Assembly (NCBI GenBank): GCA_958438125.1
Contig: CAUBQN010000027.1
Span: 1 to 18,373, forward strand
Origin: an uncultured Collinsella sp.
GTDB lineage: Bacteria > Actinomycetota > Coriobacteriia > Coriobacteriales > Coriobacteriaceae
Length of the DNA: 18,373 bases
Reading direction: 5' to 3'
Of this stretch, positions 1-8,100 are shown piece after piece. The position numbers were made by a program, and so were the translations under genes. A model generated the notes under the pieces. The model made no database searches, was not told the DNA's origin, and saw only the letters and a program-made list of their open reading frames with translations. The first letter of the stretch is position 1. Each line of letters opens with the position of its first letter.

Positions 1-2
1 AG

Positions 3-149
3 ATGGCCTTTGCCCGCACGGTGTCCGACCGCGTGGTCTTTATGGACAAGGGCGTAGTGCTCGAGGATGCCGCGCCGGCCGAGCTCTTCGGCAACCCCAA
101 ACACCAACGTACCCGCGAGTTCCTCTCGCGTTATCTCGAGGACAAGTAA
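3..149 (+). CDS. Amino-acid ABC transporter ATP-binding protein, C-terminal end (partial)
   Basis: Only the last 48 residues are in the window; the gene starts upstream. The frame reads MAFARTVSDRVVFMDKG, then a segment ending in LFGNPKHQRTREFLSRYLED. This matches the C-terminus of GlnQ/HisP-type polar amino-acid transporter ATPases: the helix after the H-loop (usually HEMxFAxxVADRVxFMDxG) and the 'NPxHxRTxxFLSR' tail. The family hydrolyses ATP on the inner membrane face to drive uptake of glutamine, histidine or similar amino acids. The Walker A, Walker B and signature motifs lie outside the window, so substrate cannot be assigned. A strong terminator follows 23 bp after the stop, so this is the last gene of its operon and is not co-transcribed with the peptidase downstream. 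Confidence 0.85.
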   Translation: MAFARTVSDRVVFMDKGVVLEDAAPAELFGNPKHQRTREFLSRYLEDK

Positions 150-172
150 CCGACCGCAAACGCTTATGTAGC

Positions 173-203
173 AGGGCCGCTCCGGTGGGGCGGCCCTTGT
201 CGT
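173..203 (+). terminator. Rho-independent terminator after the ABC transporter gene
   Basis: AGGGCCGC (173-180) pairs with GCGGCCCT (190-197), an 8-bp GC-rich stem with a 9-nt loop, followed by TTGTCGTT. The T tract is short and interrupted. The placement just after a stop codon supports the call. Confidence 0.75.
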
Positions 204-221
204 TACAATCGAAAGGATGTC

Positions 222-1649
222 ATGGCCGAGGTTTGGCGTTTCTTTGCGCATGAGGATGATTTTGCCGATATAGACGAGGCTGGTGCGTGCGAGCGCCTGG
301 GCCGTGTGCTGTCGTTTCCGACTATTTCGAGTATGGATGCCGAGGCGGTGGACTGGCAGCCGTTCGACGACCTGCGCTCGTATATGCAGCAGGCTTGGCC
401 GCACGTATTTACGGCGGGTAAGGTCGAGCTTATCGACCATTCGCTATTGGTGACGCTTGGCGGTTCCGACCCTGTCCTCAAGCCCATTATGCTCATGGGC
501 CACATGGACGTGGTTCCCGTGGTACCCGGCACCGAGGCTGACTGGACGCATGCCCCCTTTAGCGGGCATGTAGACGACACCTACATTTGGGGTCGCGGCG
601 CCATCGATATGAAAGACCAGGTCGCAGGCATTCTCGAGGCGGTTGAGTATGCGCTCGCGCACGGCTGGGAGCACAAGCGTACCCTGCTGCTCGCCTTTGG
701 CCAGGACGAGGAAACCACGCAGTACGGCGCAGGTGCCATCGGCCGCGCGCTCGAGGAGCGCGGCATTGAGCTTGAGTACCTGATCGACGAGGGCGACTAC
801 CGCATCGTTTCGGCTGCCGAGTATGGCGCGGGCGAGGGCTGGCTTATGCATGCCGACCTCGCGGAGAAGGGCTATGCCGATATCGTGCTCAAGACGAAGA
901 GTGAGGGCGGGCATTCGTCCAACCCCTACGGTGGCACATCGCTCGAGGTGCTCAGCCGTGCCATCACCGCAATCTGCGATATCGAGTGGCCGACGCGCGT
1001 GACCGACTTGCTTGCCGCCCAGCTTGTCGAGTTAGGGCTCTACACGGCCGATGAAATTGCCGCCAACGGGGATGCCATTGTCCGCGATTGCCTCGCCAGC
1101 AAAAAGCTCTATCCGCTGGTGACGACCACCTGCGCGCCCACGCAGATCGAGGGTGGCAGCACCGGCGCCAACGTAATGCCGCAGGATATGTGGGCCAACA
1201 TCAACTTCCGCATGCTCGAGGGCACGAGCGTGGCCGACGTTGTGGCGCGCTGCCGTGAGGCGGTTGCCGGGGCGGACCTTGCCGGTCGTGTCGAAGTGGA
1301 GCTGGGCCCCGGCAGCTCCGAACCCTCGCCGTCCCCGCGTATCGGTGGTCCTGGCCTCGAGGCGGTTCGCTCCATCGCCGCCCGCTATTTCCGTGATCCC
1401 AAGGGGACGGAGGAAAACGGATCGTCTGCGGTGGGCCAAGAGCCGATGAGCATCGTGCCCTCGACCGTGATTGGTGCAACCGATGCCGCCAACTACCAGC
1501 GCATTTGCCACGAGTGCATCCGCTTCTCCGCCTTTGTGGTCGACGATGACGAATGCGAACGCGGCGTCCACGGCACCAACGAGCGCATCACCCGTCGCGC
1601 CTACCTCCAAGGCATCCGCTTCCTCATCGCCCTGCTCCACACGCTCTAG
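222..1649 (+). CDS. M20-family metallopeptidase (CPS1/PM20D1-like carboxypeptidase/dipeptidase)
   Basis: 475 residues, a full-length M20 peptidase. Such enzymes use two zinc ions to hydrolyse dipeptides, N-acyl amino acids or short peptides. Visible features are GHMDVVP (His94, Asp96), GRGAIDMKD (Asp129, expected bridging ligand), the QDEE element (Glu163 general base, Glu164 ligand), LIDEGD near 187-192, the dimerisation-domain motif KSEGGHSSNPYGG, and C-terminal GVHGTNERI (His450). The spacing 'VPVVPGTEADWTHAPFSG...IWGRGAID' is more like carboxypeptidase S/PM20D1 than PepV or DapE. No signal peptide is seen, so it is probably cytoplasmic. GAAAGG at 211-216 supports the ATG at 222. Substrate is not determined; an amino-acid transporter lies just upstream but across a terminator. 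Confidence 0.88.
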   Translation: MAEVWRFFAHEDDFADIDEAGACERLGRVLSFPTISSMDAEAVDWQPFDDLRSYMQQAWPHVFTAGKVELIDHSLLVTLGGSDPVLKPIMLMGHMDVVPVVPGTEADWTHAPFSGHVDDTYIWGRGAIDMKDQVAGILEAVEYALAHGWEHKRTLLLAFGQDEETTQYGAGAIGRALEERGIELEYLIDEGDYRIVSAAEYGAGEGWLMHADLAEKGYADIVLKTKSEGGHSSNPYGGTSLEVLSRAITAICDIEWPTRVTDLLAAQLVELGLYTADEIAANGDAIVRDCLASKKLYPLVTTTCAPTQIEGGSTGANVMPQDMWANINFRMLEGTSVADVVARCREAVAGADLAGRVEVELGPGSSEPSPSPRIGGPGLEAVRSIAARYFRDPKGTEENGSSAVGQEPMSIVPSTVIGATDAANYQRICHECIRFSAFVVDDDECERGVHGTNERITRRAYLQGIRFLIALLHTL

Positions 1650-1951
1650 CATGCGACAAAGGGACTGAGCCGATTTCATCGGTAATGAGACAAAAACTGT
1701 CATAGAATAAGACTAAGATATCTTAAGAGACATATGCTGGGGTTGGTATTTCTTGAACGACTGCGGGCATGTGCCAGACTGCCTCGGCCCCCCCGGGGGG
1801 GGTGCCCAGGCGGGTCGCCGTGTGACGGGGAGGGAAACTATGCAGGAGCTCAGAGAGGCGACGTCTCTACTCATGAATATGGTTACCGGGGGAGGGGTGT
1901 CCCAGCAGGGAACTTCTTGGTGGACATCGGCCGCGCGAGCGGTGGTCCGTC
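1650..1951. other. 302-bp leader region of the giant adhesin, with palindromes and homopolymer tracts
   Basis: This gap holds a 13-nt half palindrome and GACTGA (1651-1668), a perfect 12-bp palindrome TAAGATATCTTA (1714-1725), and a C7 run directly followed by a G8 run (1788-1802) inside a larger imperfect hairpin (about 1781-1811). It also has a strong ribosome-binding site with an ATG in another frame (1827-1842) and an interrupted G tract, G5-A-G4 (1888-1897). No convincing -35/-10 pair was found. I see no known riboswitch; the conserved c-di-GMP-I segments in particular are absent. Confidence 0.6.
1714..1725. promoter_or_regulatory. 12-bp perfect palindrome, possible operator
   Basis: TAAGATATCTTA is its own reverse complement. 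It lies in the AT-richest part of the region ahead of the adhesin gene, where a promoter would be expected. It could be a regulator site or overlap a -10 element; no good -35 box is visible at the right distance. Confidence 0.3.
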
Positions 1952-2115
1952 ATGTCTTGTGGCCGTCGTCGCGGGCTGCGCTCGGTCTCGCCATATGCGA
2001 TTGTTCTGGCCCTCGCCATCGCGCTGACGGCGAGTTTCTTCCTGCCGCTTCGTGCCGAGGCGGAAATTTCGGACCACACGGTTCCGACGATTTCGCCTTC
2101 GGGGACAACAATTAA
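1840..2115 (+). other. Alternative reading frame with the strongest start signal ahead of the adhesin
   Basis: GGGGAGGG (1827-1834) lies 5 nt before ATG 1840, a much better start signal than the one at 1952. The frame begins MQELREATSLLMNMVTGGG, contains SWWTSAARAVVRHVLW, and runs to a stop at 2115 through the sequence encoding the adhesin signal peptide in the next frame. Its first ~40 codons have the high G/C third positions typical of coding DNA here. Loss of one base, for example a G in 1888-1897, would fuse it to the adhesin frame, which has no stop from 1877 onward. It may be a leader peptide, the true adhesin N-terminus with a frameshift, or chance. Confidence 0.3.
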
Positions 2116-5100
2116 CCTGTTTGATTACTGGGTGAATCCGGATAACCATCTGTCGGTTTCCGGCAACGGCGGCATCAACGCAAGCCACCGGTTCCAGTTT
2201 AACGATGGCCAGGGTCGTGAGTCGCTCAACCGTTGGACGGGCAACACGAACCCGCAGCCCGGCATTGTCAGCAACACGCTTTCAGACGGCTACCCGCAGC
2301 TTTCCGGTACCTATGGCGGCGACTCCCTCCGCTATCTGTTCGATTCCTCTGCCCAGACCGGCAAGACGTCCCATTTTGGCGTGACGGGCCTCCTCAAGGT
2401 TCAGGACGGCTACTACGTCTATGACAGCTCCGAAAACTACGCAGCCTACAACGCTGACAAGAATGCCTTCGACGTCTATGACACCTGGGGCATTGACAAA
2501 GTGGGCGATTCGTCCCATCGGGGTCAGTTCTTCCCGTTCGATGCGGCAGACAAGGTGTTCAAGGAGGAAAGCGGCCGGCTCGTCCAAAATGGCATCACGG
2601 CAGACAACGCCGGTAACCACGTCAACCACCACTTCGGCCTCTCAATGTCCACGCGATTCGTGCAGCCCAACGGCGGCCTGACGAACGATAAGAAGGACAT
2701 GAAGAAGGACATGACCTTCGAGTTCGCCGGCGATGATGACGTCTGGGTGTTCATCGATGATGTCCTCGTGGGTGATATCGGCGGTATTCACAGCCGTGCG
2801 AGTCTGAGTATCAACTTTCATACGGGCGACATTAAGGTGAACGACAAAAGCGACGGCACGCTGCTGAGCAAGTACCAGGCGGCGAAAAAGGGCACTTCGG
2901 GCTTCGACGGCAGCACCTTCAAAGACGGCACCAACCACACCCTCAAGTTCTTCTACCTGGAGCGCGGCGCCACCGACTCCAACATGGAACTCAAGTTCAA
3001 CCTCGTGACGGTGCCCGAGTCCGACATCATCAAGTTCGACCAGGATGGCGGTCTGGTGGAGGGTGCTCAGTTCGCGCTGTACAAGACAGACGAGAACTTC
3101 ACTGACACGACCGCTAATCAAAATAACCTATTTGGCTCCGGCACCACGAACGCGAATGGACAACTGACGCTCACAAATGACGTGGACAACGGCGTTATCA
3201 ACTTCGATGACCTTTATAAAGAGTATCATTACCAGCACTACCTCCTGAAGGAAACAAAAGCGCCCAAAGGTTACCGCTCGAGCCTCACGGCAACGGACGG
3301 TAACATGCAGCTCGAGTACGTGCCCGCAAGCGACAAGAAGGACGCGGGCGGCGTCATCATCAACCGCGGCGGTATGGACGCGGACAGCGTCGTGTGGAAG
3401 ACCGGTGCGTTCGCCGCTGCGAAGGAGACCATCACCGCGCCGTCGACCGTGTACAAGGCAAATGATAACCTGACGAAGTCCGACAAGATCGACGACCTGG
3501 AGTCCGGCATACTGTTCGCTGTGGTGCTCAAGCGCGATAAAAGCGCAAACGCAGATATCAAAGATCAGAACAATTGGTACGCCGTGTCGGGCGACCCATC
3601 GACGGGAGCGGGGTACACCCTCGCCGAGAAGTCGAGCAAGGCCGGCGCTATCGAGGCGGCGAAGAAGGACCTGCACGCCTTCACGCTCAACACGAGCGGC
3701 CAGTACCAGGTAGAGATTCAAAATCTGCCCGGCGACATCTCCAAGTACTACTACCTGCTGAGCGGTAATGACCGCAAGAATGCCGAGTACACGGTGGCCA
3801 TCTACCATACAAAGGCGAGCTCGATCGGCGACGCGACTCCCGAGAACACCGTCCACGTGTACAGCGACGACATCGCAGACGGCACGAACTTCAAGCGGCA
3901 GTTCGCCATGCGCCTGCTCGTCACGAACATCCAGAATCGCCTGTTCGTGCAGAAGACCGATTCCGAGGGTAAGCCCGTTGAGGGGGCGAAGTTCGGCCTG
4001 TACACGGCCGATCAGGTGACAACAGACGCAAACGGCAAGGTCGTGCTCAAGGGCGAGCAGACCCCCTACGACACCCTGACGACGGGGTCGGTCGGCAACC
4101 CGGTCCCGCTCGAAGGTGCGGGCATATTCCCGAATACGAGCAACGGTAACAGGCCGCTCGTGAAGGGGACCTACTTCCTAAAGGAGGTCTCGGCGCCCGA
4201 GGGCTTCCTGCTTAACGACACGCTTACCAAGGTGATTGTGGACGATTACGGCGTCCATGCCGATGCTGGTACGGACGATGACGGTGTTTCGACGTTCGTG
4301 GGTCCGGGCGCGCTCATGAAGAGCCTGGGCCAGTTTGGCGCAGAGGGTGACATCGACAACACGCTCACGTGGATCAAGGGCCAGCGCCAGACGTCCGACG
4401 GCAAGCTCGACGGCAACGACAACCTTTCCTGGAACAATGACGCCAAGGGCGGCGAGGATGAGGTGCACCTCAAGTACGGCGCCAACGGACGTGTCTACCA
4501 GTATGGACCCACCGAGGAGGGTAAACCTTATCGCTTGGAGACCGAGACGGGCTGGATACGTATGGGTATCATGCAGGACGAGCGGCCCAAGGGGACCACG
4601 TCGAAAGGTGCCCGTGCCAATCTGGGCGACATGAACCTGAACGCCCTGTTCACGGGCGCCACCTGCGTGCGCGTGGCGAACGAACGCGAGGCGAGCCTTG
4701 AGGTGACGAAGAAGGTTGTCGTGCCCAATGGCCTGACGGGCAATAAGGACGCAAAGTTCACCTTCAAGTTCACCGTGCCTGATGGGAAGACCTACAAGGC
4801 TGCAGTGTTCAAGAACGCTGGGGCCGCAAGCGAGAAGCAGGTCGGCGATATGTTCGACCTGACGAACGGTCGCGAGCAGACCATCACGGCCGGCCAGACG
4901 ATCCGCGTGTACGGCCTCGCCGAGCACGACGCCTACACGGTGCAGGAGCTGACCGGTACGGACAAGATGCCGGCCGGCTTCACGCTGACCAAGCGCGAGC
5001 AGGGCGGCAACGCCCTGAGTGGCGAGGGCTACAGCATCTCCGGCACGATCGCAAAGCAGAACGCCGACGGCACACTGGCCGACGCCAACAAGCTGGTATT

Positions 5101-8100
5101 CACGAACACCTACAGCGTAAAGTCGCCGGTGACGCTCACCAATGCGTTCTGGGCGCAGAAGGTGCTCCAGGGCCGTGACTGGAAAGATGGCGATAGCTTC
5201 AAGATTTACCTGCGCGCGGACAAGGGCACGCCGATGCCCGACGGTGCCGAGAATGCACCCGTGAGTGGTATGAAGCAGGTTGTGAAGACCGTTGAGAACG
5301 GGGACAAGTTCGACTTCGGCGAGATTGAGTACACCAAGCCCGGCACCTACACCTATCTCATCGCCGAGGCCACGCCGTCTCAAAACGACGCTAGCTGGCT
5401 GCCCGGGTTCGGGTATTCAAGCGCTTCCTACCGCGTCACGGTGACGGTGAGCGATAACGGCGACGGCACGCTGTCGCAGCCGGCAGTCAAGATGGAGCAG
5501 ACCTACACCGACGACGGCGTGAGCCATGAGGACAACCCGATCAAGGTCGCTGACAAAATCGCCAAGATCACGAACACGTACCGACCGAAGGGGACCTCGG
5601 TAACGCTCAAGGCGAAGAAGCGCTTCACGGGTGGCGAGCTCGCGGGGGGCGACTTCACGTTCCAGCTGCTCGACAAGGACGGCAACGTGATCCAGACCGT
5701 CCAGAATGACAAGGACGGCAAGGTCGCCTTTGCAGCCATCGACTACGCTACGCCGGGCGACCACGACTACGCCATCAAGGAGGTTGCCGGCAACGACTCG
5801 ACCGTCGTCTACGACGCGAAGGACGTGAAGGTCCACGTCAAGGTCACCGATGAGAAGGGCGAGCTGAAGGCGGTCGCCACCTACGACGGCGAGGCCGACG
5901 TTCCGACCTTCACCAACTCGAAGCCGACGACGGACGTTACCGTCGAGGCGACGAAGACCCTCAGGGGCAAGGACCTGACGGCTGGTGCGTTCACTTTCGG
6001 CCTATATCAAGGCGACACGACTACGGTTGATCCCATCCAGACTGTCCAGAACGACAAGGACGGCAAGATAAAGCTCATCCTCACCGGTCTGACCATAGGC
6101 GAGTACGACTACACGCTCAAGGAGGTCGCTGGCGGCGATTCGACCATCACCTACGATTCCACGGCGGTGAAGGTCCACGTCTCGGTGAAGGCGGACGGTG
6201 ACAAGGCAAAGGCGACTGTCACTTATGACGACAGGAATGACGCCCCGACCTTCACCAACAAGTACCAGCCTGCCGAGACCTCGGCTACGCTCACGGCGAA
6301 GAAATCGTACGTGAAGTCCGACAACACGCAGGCCACGCTCAAGGGCGGCGAGTTCGCCTTCGACCTGTACGAGGGCGATCTGACGGCCGAGCAGCTGAAG
6401 GACAAGCAACCCATCCGGAGCGCCGAGAACGGCGAGGACGGCACCGTCACCTTCCCGGCCATCAACTACACCAAGGCCGGCGAGTACAAGTACACCATCG
6501 TGGAGAAGAAGGGCGACCTGTCCCACGTGACCTTCGACGACGCGGTGCACCATGCCGCGGTGAAGGTCGTGGACAATGCCGGCAAGCTGGACGCCGCCGT
6601 TGCCTACGATGGTGACAAGGCCGATGCCCCCACCTTCACGAACACCTACACCGCAAAGGGATCCGTGGAGCTGACGGCGACCAAGGTCGTTGCGGTCGCG
6701 CCGGGCTTCACGCACGACACCAAGCTGAAGGGCGGCGAGTACACGTTCGAGCTGAAGGACGCCGACGGCAAGGTGCTCGGCACCACGACGAACAAGGCCG
6801 ATGGCACGGTGAAGTTCACGCGCGGCTTCGAGCTCGCCGACCTGGGCGGCGCCGCGAGCAAGGACTTCGCCTACACCATCGCGGAGAAGCCGGGCGCGGA
6901 GGCCGGCATGGTCTATGACAACCATACCCTCACCTATACGGTGACGGTCACAGACGATGGCGCCGGTACGCTGACGGCCACACCGCAGGTAACGAGTGGA
7001 GACAAGACCTTCACGAACACGTACCGACCGAAGGGGACCTCGGTAACGCTCAAGGCGAAGAAGCGCTTCACGGGTGGCGAGCTCGCGGGGGGCGACTTCA
7101 CGTTCCAGCTGCTCGACAAGGACGGCAACGTGATCCAGACCGTCCAGAATGACAAGGACGGCAAGGTCGCCTTTGCAGCCATCGACTACGCTACGCCGGG
7201 CGACCACGACTACGCCATCAAGGAGGTTGCCGGCAACGACTCGACCGTCGTCTACGACGCGAAGGACGTGAAGGTCCACGTCAAGGTCACCGATGAGAAG
7301 GGCGAGCTGAAGGCGGTCGCCACCTACGACGGCGAGGCCGACGTTCCGACCTTCACCAACTCGAAGCCGACGACGGACGTTACCGTCGAGGCGACGAAGA
7401 TCCTCACGGGCAAGGACCTGACGGCCGACGCGTTCACCTTCGGCCTGTACGACCAGGCCGGCAACGAGGTCGCCAAGGGCACCAACGACCGGGGCGGCAA
7501 GGTCGAGCTGGCCGTCAAGAACCTGAACCTGGGCGAGTACGACTACACGCTCAAGGAGGAGAAAGCCGACCAGACCGTCGACGGCGTGGCCTACGACGCC
7601 AAGGAAGTCAAGGTCCACGTCAAGGTAGAGCAGAACCAGGGCGACAACAACAAGACGAAGGTGACCGTCACCTATGACGGTGCCGCTACGGCTCCCACCT
7701 TCAACAACACCTACGACGCAAAGGGTTCCGTAACCCTGACGGCGACCAAGACCATCAAGGTTGCGGACGGCTTCGACCACACGACGAAGCCCGCGGACGG
7801 CGAGTTCACCTTCGACCTGAAGGACGCTGCCGGCAACGTGCTCGACACCGCGAAGAACGATGCAAACGGCAAGGTCAGCTTCACGCGCGAGTTCCAGCTC
7901 TCCGACTTGGACGGCGCCGCGAGCAAGGACTTCACCTACACCATCGTGGAGCAGCCGGGCGCGGAGCCGGGCATGGTCTATGACAGCCATCCCCTCACCT
8001 ATACGGTGACGGTCACGGACGGCGGGAACGGAGCACTGAATGCGAAGGCGATCGTGACGAGCGCATCCGGCTCGGATACCTTCACCAACACCTACCAGCC

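Noticed and set aside
204..209. TACAAT hexamer before the M20 peptidase gene as a -10 box
   Set aside because: It lies 13 bp before the start codon, so the RBS would be outside the transcript, and there is no -35; the overlap with the terminator tail makes it doubtful.
1650..1951. c-di-GMP or other riboswitch in the adhesin leader
   Set aside because: Looked for because adhesin genes often carry one; the conserved c-di-GMP-I segments are missing and the structure is dominated by the C7-G8 hairpin.
1734..2027. Plus-strand frame from ATG 1734 as a gene
   Set aside because: Weak RBS, Arg/Gly/Pro-rich translation created by the C7-G8 tract, no domain; kept only as a possible leader ORF in the findings.
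4178..5383. 401-codon minus-strand frame in the adhesin (likewise 8555-9886)
   Set aside because: Antisense shadow; composition typical of reverse-complemented GC-rich coding DNA.
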